A stretch of DNA of 64,000 nucleotides from contig NC_041787.1 of NCBI RefSeq assembly GCF_900090045.1, positions 2,105,001-2,169,000 of the forward strand. The letters run 5' to 3'. The position numbers and the translations under genes were made by a program. The notes beneath the pieces were generated by a model. The model did no database searches, had not been told where the DNA came from, and worked only from the letters and a program-made list of their open reading frames with translations. Of this stretch, positions 31,401-43,500 are shown piece by piece; the first letter of the stretch is position 1; each line of letters opens with the position of its first letter. The DNA is from Plasmodium malariae (lineage: Eukaryota > Apicomplexa > Aconoidasida > Haemosporida > Plasmodiidae).

Positions 31401-31709
31401 ATAGCTATTGTAGCTATTATTATAGCTGTTATTGTAATTGTTAAAATTATTATTGTTTTTATTATAATTATTTACATACGCACTAGTGTTATAATTATTA
31501 TAATAATACGCTTCTACATTTTTATTACCATTAAAATTCCTTTCATTAAGTATATTGTTATACCCTCCTCCCTTATTATTTATCATCCCATTAGGATTAT
31601 TATAATAGTAATCATACATTTGTTTATTTACTTCATTATGATCTAACTGATTTGTTGGCACTCCTGGTTGTGTGATGGAATATTCTGGGTTGTTATAATT
31701 TTTTTCCAT
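28427..31709 (-). CDS. PRPF38B: PRP38B-type pre-mRNA splicing factor, five exons
   Basis: Exons: 31709-30747, 30434-30348, 30164-30035, 29720-29579, 29369-28427. All borders are GT..AG and phases agree, giving 754 residues. The PRP38 domain is split over exons 1-4: LSSEYFRSLITLKTF, ADHVEPYCIGSNRAPST, YIRACGFLYLRYVHSP, then LWMWFEPYLLDEEEF, MGEYIQNLLSDDKYF and VLPRLPIKI. PRP38 proteins are spliceosomal components linked to activation of the B complex. Before the domain is an Asn-rich region of about 250 residues. After it, exons 4 and 5 join to form a small beta-rich segment (VKGEPVMAYVNGEWEKGEIG) that looks Tudor- or KOW-like. Then comes an Arg/Ser/Asp-rich RS domain (29220-28830) and an acidic Asn tail. 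The first donor is a consensus GTGAGT. Family call is firm; PRP38B rather than PRP38A is inferred from the RS tail. Confidence 0.93.
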
Positions 31710-31892
31710 TTTTTAACTGAAGCAAAAAAAAAAAAGAAAAAAAAAAAAAAAAAAAGGAAAAAAAAAAAAAGGGATACGGTAATTAACTTTGTTGATTCAA
31801 AGAAGCCATTCATTACTTCATATGAACACTATAACAATATTTGTCAACGAAGTAAATTCTTAATTCACTTATAAGTTCACAGTATAATTATA

Positions 31893-31980
<88 letters not shown>

Positions 31981-33024
31981 TGTATGTATGTATGTATGTA
32001 CATACATGTATGTCATTCATTTATTTAATTTTTATGTGCAACATGAAAAATAACATATTGTTAAAGAATGTTGAAATTTCCCAATTAAAAGAAAAAAAAA
32101 AAGGGGAAGCGAAGAAACAGCTGTTTTGTAGCAGGTGTATACATATTCAAATATTAATAGAAAAATATTTAAACACATAAATGCATAAATAAATAAATAC
32201 ATAAATACTTAAACGCATAAATGCATAAATACATAAATACATAAATACATAAATACTTAAACATATAAATGCATAAATACATAAATACATAAATACTTAA
32301 ATACTTAAATATATATATACATAAATACTTAAATATATATATACAAGTGCACAAGCCTATAAGCAAAGATATATGTCTTTATTTTTTATGATAAGGATTA
32401 AAGAACTATGGGGAATAAAAAGATATAAGAATAATAATATTAGCGCATAAGAAAATAATATAATATGTTATGCTATGTACATAAAACGAAAAGTGTACAA
32501 CATAAAACTGTAGTAATGTATAGTATGCACAAATAGTCACATACACATATATATTTATGTAAATATGCATATATGCATATATATGTTTACGTATTTATAT
32601 CACATGATGGATGAATATGTATAAACATTTTTTTAAAACAAGCTCTTACGAATTAAGAAACATATACTATAACTCTATCATTTTTTCTTAATTCATAAAT
32701 AATAATATGGCAAAAAATGGAAAAAAAACTTGAAATAAATTAACAAAACCTCTTCATTTTTTTTTTATTAAAATGGAAATTCTCCATCATCGTAAAGTTT
32801 TTTTTTATTTTCACGTTTTCCTATAATGGAAAATATTTTGAAAAATAGAAAAATTAATTTTAAAAATTTCCATTTTTTAATATGAAAAAATGATAGCTTA
32901 TTGTGATTAAATGGAAATAATACGGAAATGAAATTTCTTTAACCACACGAAAACATTGTATGGGCGTATTTAATATAGTACATCTTTCCCAAAATATATA
33001 CATATACTTAATATATATTCATTC

Positions 33025-33185
33025 GTTTGTTTATTAGTTCATTCGTTCATTTGTTCATCCGTCATTGGTTCATCCGTTCATTTGTTTATCCGTTCATTTG
33101 TTTATCCGTTCATTTGTTTATCCGTTCATTTGTTTATCCGTTCATTTGTTCATCCGTTTATTTGTTTATCCATTCATTCGCTCAT
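33025..33185. repeat. 16-bp tandem array, unit cgttcatttgtttatc
   Basis: About nine copies with gttcatcc/gtttatcc alternation. Frames across it give repetitive IRSFVYPF-like peptides and are not genes. Confidence 0.88.
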
Positions 33186-33761
33186 TTGCTCAATTGTTCA
33201 CAAATATTTGTTATATATATACTAAGGAAAACTTCTATATACAATTTGACTGAATTAATAATTTATACGTAAACTTGCATATTTTACAAAATAATAAAAA
33301 TGTATGTAGTAAAAAAAAAAAAAAAAAGGTAAAAGAAATGCCTTCATATATATACTGCTTTAAGTTAAATGCATATGTACGAAAGACTGTTCCTGAGGAG
33401 TGTAAATTTTTCCTTTATTTTGTTTTTATATTTATATTTTTATAAAGAGCCTCCAGCGTGTACATTATTGTATATATATAAATATTTATAAATGTATATT
33501 AATATATACATAGGATGAAGCGAAATTTTTTTTTTTTTTTTGATATAATATTCATTGATTTCCCCCCTTTTTAAATCTTTTCATTTTTTACATTGCTTTT
33601 TTTTTTTCATTTTTCATTTTAAATTTATTTGTTATTAATTATTTGTGTATTTTTATGTAAATTTATATTTCCTTGGATATTTATATATAATTATGTATTT
33701 GTGCATATATTTGCTTATCTATATATATATATATATATATATACATAAATATACATGCATA

Positions 33762-33950
33762 TAAATATCCGTACATATACATAAATATATAAACAATCAA
33801 TATAAGCATCAAGACATATATATAAATATCCATAAATATATATAAATATCCATACTTATATTTAAATATCCATACATATATATAAATATCCATACATATA
33901 TATAAATATCCATACATATATATAAATATCCATACATATATATAAATATT
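33762..33950. repeat. Tandem array, unit atatataaatatccatac
   Basis: Eight to nine copies of an approximately 20-bp AT-rich unit about 350-500 bp upstream of the SNARE gene start. Confidence 0.85.
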
Positions 33951-34290
33951 AATTTACGTATACATATTTAAGTAGCAATTGTCATTTGGTCCAGCTACAG
34001 TATTTTTTTTTTTTTTTTAGTTTCATTTTACAATTTTATATAGATTATATTTTATGGCGACCAATCATACTTTTATGATGAAGGAAAATACTTTATATTT
34101 CATTAGTTGTTTGTATGTTATTTTGTTTTTTCAAATATAACATTTAAAATAAATATGCTGTGATTTTTTTTTTTTTTTAAAATAAGACGTTTTTATTCTT
34201 TTTTTTTTTTTTTAAATATATATTTATATAAATATATATATTTTTAAGAAAGAAAAAAAAGAAAAAAACGTTGCATTAGTGTGTAGAAGA

Positions 34291-35416
34291 ATGATTAAGA
34301 AAAAGAAATATGATAGAGGGAAAAATAACAATAGAGATTTAGAAAATATAAAGAACAAATTGGAAGATTTGAAAAGTAAAACTGAAGTAACAGATGAAAA
34401 AATAGACATTGTAAAGAAAAATGTAGATCCGTTTAATGATTTGAAAATCCATATTTTAAATGTACTGGATGAAACACGAAAATACATAAGAGAAAAGGAA
34501 AGTATTCAAAATATTCATGGGAATAATATCGAAGTAATAAAAAGAGGTAATATTATATATAATAACATAAAGAACTTAGACACATATTTTATAAAATTAG
34601 AAGAAATATTAACGAAACAATTAAAGCAAAAGTATTTGTTTAGCAAAGAAGAACTACTGGATAAAAGCCAGTCTTGCGATTTATTAAAAAAGCAAATTTA
34701 CGAATGTAAAAAATTAAGTAATTTTGATCACATTAAAGAAACCTGTGCAATAAATTTTGATGATTTTAAAAACAAGCCACAAATTGATAGTAAGTTAAAA
34801 AATTTTTTTTTTTTCTTGTTTTGTGCTTACATGTATACTTTCACGTTTATGAATGATCCCCATTTGTTCTGTATAATTTATATATACGTATCTTATTTTG
34901 TGTTAGTCATTTTTAAATGTGTAATACGTTTTTGCTTTTTGTTTTTTGTTTTTTTTATTTTTGTTTTGGTTTTCCATTTTTCTTTTTCTTTTTTTTTTTT
35001 TTTTTTTTTTTTTTTTATTATAATTCAATTGTAAATTTTATCCTTTTTTAGGAAAAGAAACTAGTAATATCAAGCATGAAGAAGATGATTTAATTATAAT
35101 AAACAGATGGAAGAAAAGAGATGAAAAATTTAATGAAGAGATCTTAAAAATAGGTGAAGTTATCGACATAATAGGAGCGAATGCCGATTTTATAACACAA
35201 AAAGCTGAAGAACAGAACGAAATAATTTTAAATTTACAAGATCAGACAGATAAAACACAAGATAATGTTAAAGAAATAAATGTAGAAATTAAAAAAGTAA
35301 TGAGAAAGCATTCACACACCACCTGGTGTTGCAGAATTTCATTAGTTATTATTTTTATCATGTTAGTATTAATAACTTCCTCGGTTATATCGAATAAGTT
35401 TATAAAAAATTTATGA
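34291..35416 (+). CDS. Qc-type SNARE protein, two exons
   Basis: Exon 1 is 34291-34789 and exon 2 is 35052-35416, joined across a consensus GTAAGT donor and a TTTTTTAG acceptor, giving 287 residues. The ATG at 34291 is the first in frame. The C-terminal half has a SNARE coiled coil beginning near KFNEEILKIGEVIDIIG, with a glutamine in KAEEQNEII at the place of the ionic zero layer, and ending NVEIKKVM. Directly after it are two adjacent cysteines (TWCCRIS), a likely lipid-modified site, and one C-terminal membrane helix (LVIIFIMLVLITSSVI) with a short lumenal tail. This is the layout of Qc-SNAREs of the SYP7/syntaxin-8 kind, which drive fusion of ER-Golgi-endosomal vesicles. The N-terminal half is charged and helical. 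SNARE call is good; the exact subfamily and compartment are not decided. Confidence 0.85.
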
Positions 35417-36931
35417 ACAGGTAAGGAAAAAGTGCTGAAAAAATATATAAAAAATGTAGGAAATATGCAGAAACAGTGCAGAATTGCAGAAAAATATTAT
35501 ACGCAGTAGTATAGTAAAATTAATTACATTTAAAAATAGATGTTCCACAGATTATATGAATATGTTTTCAAATATCGCATTATAAGATATGAAGAAAATG
35601 ATATTGTAATTTAATAAAAACGTGAGGAAAATTTAATAAGCATATTATAATCCTTAATGACGCACTTCCATAATTAAAAGAAAATAAACCGACTACAATT
35701 TTTATGTGCATGTATATATAAATATATGTATATAAATCTGTATGTACATAATATAACCATATATACATAATGACGAATTTTACAGTCATAGAGTATAATT
35801 GGGAAATCGTTTTAAAATAAACACATTTTAATTCTTTATGAAAAAATATACCATACACATTTTTTATATGCTTGATATATCCTTCTTTTACCCATTATTA
35901 ATTATAAAAAAATAAAATTTTGTTTGTTATTTTAATTTTATATGTTATATCATTTTTGACATTTTAACTTTTCTTTTTTTGCTTAATTTGTAAATTTTCA
36001 ATTTATAGTTGCATTTAATATATCAGTTTTGTTAGAACTTATTTTGATTCTTATGCAAAAAAAAAAAAAAAATAAAATAAATCTCTGATCTGAAATATTT
36101 ATATGATTGTTACATTAGATTGTGTTAGACAAATTTTTTCTTTTCGAGAATTATAATTCGACGTTCTTAAATAAAAATATATATATATATATATTTGCCA
36201 TGTTAATATGATCAAAATTTTTTAAATGTTCTAAGGATAGTATCCAAAATGATAGTTATTTTTAAATTATTAGTGCAAAATAGGGGGGGGGAAAAATTAT
36301 GAATAACTAAAAATTATTTACATAAACCACACATGAAAATAATTAAACCGTACATAAAAATGTTTTAAATATTTGCAAAAATAAATAGGATACATATATT
36401 GATATAATACCAAAAACAAATTGAAGCAAAAAGGAGCGATAATCTGTATATATGTACATGTACACATGTGTATAATATATATGTTTTTATATATAAATGA
36501 AGGTAAAGATTGATGAGAACTAAGACTTATAAATAAAATATGTGTTTATCACTAAGGATAAAATACATTTTACATTATTTTATTGTACGAGTTATGATTA
36601 AGAAAAGAATTTTAATTAAACTTCTTTAATTTTTAATTGCTTCTCTTATTAAGCTACCTTAAAATGTAGTTTAACTATTCTACCATAGGAAAGCATATAA
36701 TGATGATATGTAAATAATGTATGTAATTAAAGCTTTACTATCCACAAACTCTGCATAAGTTGAGCATAAAATACTGGAATGTATGTAACTCTTTTTTATT
36801 TTTTATTTTTGTTTTTTTTTCTCGTTCGTTTTGGTTCTTATTTTTTTTTCTCGTTCGTTTTGGTTCTTATTTTTTTTTCTCGTTCATTTTTGTTCTTATT
36901 TTTTTTTCTACCTTTCTTGTTTCTCTTTCCT
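35417..36931. other. Intergenic region between convergent genes
   Basis: Ordinary AT-rich 3' flanks, with a run of eight G at 36282-36289 and a 29-bp tandem repeat at 36812-36908 close to the fibrillarin stop. Confidence 0.65.
36812..36908. repeat. 29-bp tandem repeat next to the fibrillarin stop
   Basis: Three copies of a unit made of eight or nine T followed by ctcgttcgttttggttctta. The array begins about 24 bp past the stop codon and would be in the 3' untranslated region. Confidence 0.9.
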
Positions 36932-38326
36932 TTATCTATACATACCGAGAACTATGGCATGGTGACGATGAAAAGGCTCTAATGTTAGCTTTTCTTTAGG
37001 TTTGCAACTCTCTTTTTTTAATTTTTCCATTTCAGAGGCAAAGACAACTTCAGGTTTCACAGTAGAATCCACACAATTAGCTTTAATAGAAATAATAAAC
37101 CATCCTCCTGTTTTTAAAAACATATGAGCATTCATAGCAACAATACGTGCTTGATCTGGCTGTGCCACATCGGCAAAGACAACATCAACCATATCAACTA
37201 GCATTCTATATTTGATTGGCTGCCTAGCATCTTCAACTATAGGTACAATATTTGATCTTTTTTTGGACATGTTTGTTAAGTCTCTACCAGATCTATGGGA
37301 AAATTCTATAGCATAAACAACTCCTTCATCTCCAACCATATCAGACACATGTGAAACTGAAGTACCATTAGCTGCTCCTAAATATAATACTTTACATCCT
37401 GGTTTTATAGGCATATTGCATACTCCCCCCATTAAGCATGCTCCCAATTTTGAACGAAATGGATTCCAAACTCTATATTCTATTTTTTCATTTTCATTCA
37501 ATACTTCGAACCTTTTTTCCCCATATACACTTTCACCAGGAACTAAATTTCTTGTAACTAGTATATCTGATTTCCCTTTTATTAAATAAACTCCTGGGAA
37601 CCTATGTGGTATTACTATTACTTTTCCTGATTTATTATCTCTTTTAAAATTTTTTTTATCTCTTTTTCCATCCTTACCTCCTCCTCTTCCACCTCCTCCT
37701 CTTCCACCTCCTCCTCTTCCTCCACCTCCTCTTCCTCCCCCTCCTCTTCCACCTCCGCCCCTTCCACCTCTTCCTCCATTGGACCCTTTCCAAGTATTTC
37801 CCTTACGCACGGAGTTATTATTGTTGTTATTATTTCCTCTCCTAAAATTACCCGATCCACCCCTAAACGAGTCTAAAATGGGGAAAAGAAGCCATAGAAT
37901 ATGAAAGTGAATAATTGGGTGTATATGGGTGTAGATGTAAATGGATGTGTTATGGGTACAGATGAACATATATGGGGGCACATATGAGAATAAATATATA
38001 GGGGGAGGTAAATGCGTACATATTCAGATGTGCAAATCTACATATAAACTGATGACCATTTTACGGAAAATTTGCGAAGAAGATAAAATGCACAAAGCTT
38101 TACAACTGTTCCAATAACAAGCAAAAATTATGATCAAACATAAACAAGATATATAGATATATACACATATGTACATATATATGGGGAATTTACATGTGGA
38201 ATATCTTAGAATACATAAAGATAAATACGATGAGGTAAAATTACGAAAAAAAAGGAAATAAAAATATAGCCTTATATATATATTCCCATTATTTTGTTAT
38301 TTTTAATTTTTTAAAATACCTGTCAT
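36932..38326 (-). CDS. NOP1: Fibrillarin, rRNA 2'-O-methyltransferase
   Basis: Two coding exons: 38326-38320 (only ATGACAG) and 37872-36932, joined by a GTATTT donor and a TTTTAG acceptor to read MTDSFRGG, the expected family start; 315 residues. After a Gly/Arg-rich (GAR) domain with repeated RGGGG units (about residues 20-70) comes the SAM methyltransferase fold: [17 protein letters not shown] is the SAM-binding loop, followed by [13 protein letters not shown] and [11 protein letters not shown]. The protein ends [10 protein letters not shown], aligned with the usual HAVVIGVYR end. Fibrillarin is the catalytic subunit of box C/D snoRNPs, modifies rRNA ribose in the nucleolus and also methylates histone H2A glutamine in other eukaryotes. 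A GTATGT just before the stop could be read as a donor, but the family end argues against a further exon. Confidence 0.95.
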
Positions 38327-38481
38327 TTTGCCTTAACTGTTAATAAGATGTAATGAGCTGGATAAAAATTTACAACTGCAAATTATTTTGTAAAACTGAA
38401 CCACAGCTCTTTTTCTTATTAAATAGTATTATGCACAAAACGTCTTCAACGTAAGAGGTAATTAACCATTTGCATTTAGTG

Positions 38482-38515
<34 letters not shown>

Positions 38516-40551
38516 TATTTATTTATATATTTATGCTGTTGTAGGGATGCAAAAAAAAAAAAAAAAATTATATGAAAATATGATTAATGTGCCTATAGCC
38601 TATATTATTTTTTGTTTATGTTACATTATTTTATTCTTTTAAAAAATATTTTCGTTTATTATTGTACTTTACTGAACAGCTACGAAAAATACAAATCGCC
38701 TTTTACATTCAGAATATGTTCTATATTTTTTTTTTTTAACTTTGTGCTTATTGAAAATATTAATTTTTCTTAATTAGTTTATTTATTTATTTTTTTTTTT
38801 TTTTTCAAATGAATCTTAGCGTTTCTGATTTATTTATGCTATTATATACATACAATAATATATACATGTATATTCATAACTATACATATCATATATAATT
38901 TAATGAGCTGCAAAAATATGTTGAAGCGGAGAAGCAAAAAAGATTTGCAACTTTTTTTTTTTATTTAGTAAAGCAAAAAAAAAAAAAAAAAAAATGTACA
39001 CGTATATATACATTTCACATGAACGTTAAGCACCTTTTATGTTTTAATTATCAATTCTACATACTTGTTTTGTTTACATTTTAATATGTATATATGTATT
39101 AATAATTTTTAAAGACGTATCCCACATCGTATAACTATTGTAAAATTTCTCTCTCTGGAAAAATTTGAAATTATGTTGACCCCCCAATTTTAGTTTATTT
39201 TATAATATCCGCCATGAAGGTAAACTTTTATAAAAAAATTTTATTTGCATCAAATGGGAAATGTTTCCATATAAAGAAGTATTAGTGTATGTACATTTAT
39301 TATAAGCATACATGTATATATAAGTATACATATGCCTATGCGCGTACATTACATATTGCAGTCAACGCTCGCATTCGATGGGTCAGAAAAGAACAAAATT
39401 TTTTGATATATATCGTATATATATATATATAAAGGAAGAAACAAAATAATTGTAACATTTTTCTTTAAACAATAAGAATAGAGATTGCGTTATATTATGA
39501 AACAACGACTTAATTTATATTCCCTCGAAATCACCCACCTTCCCCAAACGAAAAAAAAAAAAAAAGAAAAAAAGAAATAGATGTTCATGCTGTCGTTGTG
39601 TTCCCATACGACAAAGATAATGAAAAAGAAAAATTATAATTTATTCTTACAACAATATTTATAAAGTAAATATGAAATTTTTTTAAGATATTTTTCCTTG
39701 CACATTCTCATTTGTTACATTTTCCCATCTTGAAGTTGTTTGATTCCTTATAAAAGAGAAAGAAAAAAAAAACGAAAAAACGAAAAAGAAAAAACGAAAA
39801 CGAAAAAACGAAAAAGAAAAAACAAAATAAAAATATTACCCGAGACTTGCAGCAAAATTAAAAGCGTATTTCGACACATGTTTCGTGTTAGCTTTCTTTT
39901 GGTATGATCTTTTACGATATATTATTTTATCTTGCTTCTTTTCCTTTTTTTATTTTTTTATTTTTTTCTCCTTTTTTAAAATCGGTAATTTTAAAAGCCC
40001 GTTGAATGGAAATACCTTATATGCATAGGTATGCATTTATTTTTATTGCACTTATATAATTAGTCCTTCAAGGCACAAACGTATTAATATAGTGCACCGA
40101 AAGAACAAGATAAAAGGTTGATAGTTTAGAGAAAATGTAGTGAAAAAATGAGAAAAATCGTTTTATAAATTTAAAATCAGTACCATAATGAACGGGGTAT
40201 GAATGTATGCAAAGGTGAATAGTATGAGGGGGCAAAATTGAAGGAATATAGCGGCCTTCGAAATATATGCACACACGGGTATATGAACGTATGGGTATGT
40301 GTACGTATGTTTATATAAATGGGTATATATGTGTACGTATGTGTATATAAATGGGTATATATGTGTATATATGTGTGTATATGTGTGTGTATGTATGTAT
40401 GTATGTATGTATGTGTGCATATATGGGTGTATGTATGTGTATATATGTATACATATGTATATAAATACATATATATATATGTAGCTGCTTTTGCGTGAAT
40501 GTACGTGCACGCTTCTACGCACGTGGCTATACGAGGAAACACAAAAAGGCG
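38327..40551. other. 2.2-kb intergenic region upstream of fibrillarin
   Basis: Promoter side of fibrillarin and 3' flank of CCp3, with poly-A/T runs and (TA)n at 38482-38510. A purine array (gaaaaaacgaaaaa) lies at 39760-39830, and a (tatg)/(tgtg) array at about 40260-40470 near the CCp3 stop. No gene seen. Confidence 0.65.
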
Positions 40552-43500
40552 TTACTCAATGTTCTTGGAAAAAGTGAAAGAACGATTTTGCTTTTCAGAT
40601 GGATAGGATTCAATGTTATTTTGCTTGGATCCTTTAAATTCTGTCTGACTGGATCCGACAATAATATGTACCTGACCACCTTTATTTGTTAAAATACCCG
40701 AGTGTATAGCTGCTTTACAAAGAGAAGATAAAGGGCTATATACATTTGTACCAAATACTTTATCACTAGTGGTATCACAGTCGGATGGACAAATAATTAA
40801 TCTTGTCTCACCAACAGATAAATTTAGTAAAAATTGAGCATTTGTTGAACAAGTAAATATATTATCTTCAATTTCTGAAAATAATGAAAAGGATCTTAAT
40901 TGTGATTGTTTTTCTGATTTACTAACAATTCCAAAATGTCCTCTAGATGTTTTATATTCTAATAATCCTTCAACAATTCTGATAATAAATGGTCCATTTA
41001 GATTATTTTTCTTGTTCGGTATATATACCCCTGCATGTATTGCTGCTTTACATATAGATGAATCTGGAGTATAGTAGTTGTTACTTCCTTTTATTATATA
41101 TTTTGATTTAATACAATTATCTACACAGTTAACTAAGAACTGAGATCCTATTTTCCCATTGAATTGTTCAGATATTAAATCATTTTCACATTTTAAATTA
41201 ATTTTTTCTACATTTACTTGTACATCTTTATTTATGACACTTTTGGATTTACATGGTGTGATACATTCTCTTCCATCTACTGTTTTCCTTAGTCCTTTAT
41301 TATTATTATTATTTTTTTTTTTCATTCTTCTCCCTATGTTGTCTTCTGTATTTATATGTACATAATCTAATGACAAAACAGAACTTAAAGACTCTTTAAT
41401 TTCATCCTCTGATAGGACATATTTGTATACTTCAATTAGATGAATATTCCCAATGAAGTAATCCGATGCGGATTGGTTAGACCTTCCAATGGTAATATTA
41501 CCATTAAGTGTAAAATTATATTTGTCTTTCTCAAGAATAGCTTGTTTCGCGTTGATATATAAAGCTATAGTTTTAGTTGTCTTGTTATATATAACAGCTA
41601 AGTGATATGTATGTCCAAATTTAGGTATAAATTTAGTCTTGATCAAATGTGGGTTACAATTCTGTTCGACTACTAACTCATTTTGTTCATCAATGGAGAT
41701 AGAAATTCCTTCACATAAACTGTGAGATAAAAGTGTTCTCCATGTACCTTCTCCTCCACTAAGTGTGAAGTAAATGATAAAAGAAAAATTAGATAAACTT
41801 TTAATATATTTTTCATTAGGTAAATTATTACAATTTATAAAATCATTTTCTTTTCCATTAAATCCAAGAAAACCTGTGGGTGCAATCCACTGAAATGTAG
41901 GTTGAACAGATATAGATGTTACTAAATTTTTAGATTGTTTATCAAATATATGCTGATAAGAAAAATCTTCTTCCTTTTTTAATAGATCATCTTCATCTAA
42001 TTTTGCATTGCTTCTTCTTTCTTCCCTTAAGAGATATGTTGTTGGTATACTAAGACTAAAACTTTTAGAAATACCATTAAATTCATGAGATTCAATATTA
42101 TTTCTTTTTGTTCTTATAAAATTTTTATGCATATGTCCAATGATAAGAACAAGATCCTCTGCTACATTGTTAGATATTACCCCAGCATGGATTGCTGCTT
42201 TACATATATGAGAATCAAAGGTATATAAAAATGTACCTTTTACTACTCCTATTTCTTCATCACATTTTTCAGGACAAGTAACTAAAAAAACATCTCCTAC
42301 ATTTGCATTACTTAGATCTGCTTTTGACACTATTTTATCAAAACATGTTAATTCAATTTTAGGAGGGAAATTTTTCTTCTCTAAAGTCATTTGGTTTTTC
42401 CTTTGTCGTGCGATTCCAAATCCAGAGGAATCTCCTCCTTCTCCTGAGCAACCAATAACAATATCTTCTTCATGAGAACAATAAATATCTTCATGTGTTT
42501 CATGAGGACAATTTTTTAAAAACTTTTCATCTCCTTTGCACTTAAAATTTATTGCATTAATCTTTTCAGTATCATTTCCACACAAATTCTCACCAGATAT
42601 GCTTGAGCATAAGTGAGTAGAAAAACCATTTCCTTTTAGCCCTGTATAACCTAATTCTTGACAAGCAATTTTTTCTGATTCCTTTGTCCATCCTTCTGAG
42701 CAAACTGAACCATATGATCCATTATAATATATTTGTAATCTTCCTACTCCATTATTAGATGGTGCACCAGTTATATCAATAAGTCTTATAGTACCATCAT
42801 GAACTAAGTCATTGCTTGAATAATGTAAACATTGAACAATGACATCATCATGATGATCTACACAATGGGAAGAATCATCTCCATTACATTTAAGTAAATT
42901 TTTTTCATTTCCTGAACATAACATACCAGCAGCACTAAAAGGATATCCATAACCTGCACAGTAATGTTGTCCATTTATGTTAGCACAATTTTCTTTAATA
43001 CATATTCCGTTAGGAAAACCTAAATCTTTACATGCTCTTTTTGCTGTATCATCATTGAATGTATAATTAGGTCCTTTTTTACAAACCGTTCCCCATTTAT
43101 TCTTTATTCTTATTTCTAGTCTACCTAGTGAGGATAATTTTCCAAAAGAGTCGACTATCCTAACATTACTCTTTATATCATCTATTGAATCTAAATGATA
43201 TGTATAAAAAGAAAAATTCTTTTCATCTGCTTTGGTACTAAAATCAATGGCAGATAACTCATTATATTTTTCATCCAGTGCATAATAATGTTTCATATCT
43301 TTTGCTACTGTGACTATAACTTCCCCTCCACTTGGAGTTAAGGATCCATCATGAATAGCAGATGCACATATAGAACTAGAAGATGGATGGATAGAAGAAC
43401 CTTCTATAGATGCAAATTCTGAACTCTGACAATTCTGAGGGCATCTCACTTTAAATATCTGTACCTTACTTTCTAATAATTTTGGTAAGTTGTTAGTATT

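Larger units (their letters stand above)
31710..34290. other. 2.6-kb divergent intergenic region
   Basis: Lies between two genes transcribed apart. Contents: A-rich leader at 31723-31771; (TA)n at 31897-31951 running into (tatg)n to 32000; an array of cataaata-type units at 32174-32345; a 16-bp array (cgttcatttgtttatc) at 33025-33185; a 20-bp array (atatataaatatccatac) at about 33762-33950; many poly-T tracts. No gene is supported. Confidence 0.65.

Noticed and set aside
31900..32000. Mobile element ends or terminal repeats
   Set aside because: Only (TA)n and (tatg)n microsatellite; no inverted termini, target duplication or transposase frame.
36955..36965. GTATGT just before the fibrillarin stop as a splice donor
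   Set aside because: The unspliced end GMYR aligns with the normal fibrillarin C-terminus, and no convincing downstream exon was found.
37873..37981. Minus-strand N-terminal extension of fibrillarin ([11 protein letters not shown]...)
   Set aside because: It is intron translation; an acceptor at 37873-37875 and the micro-exon at 38320-38326 give the conserved start.
40163..40542. Open frames of Tyr/Ile/His/Thr repeats near the CCp3 stop
   Set aside because: Translations of (tatg)/(tgtg) repeats.
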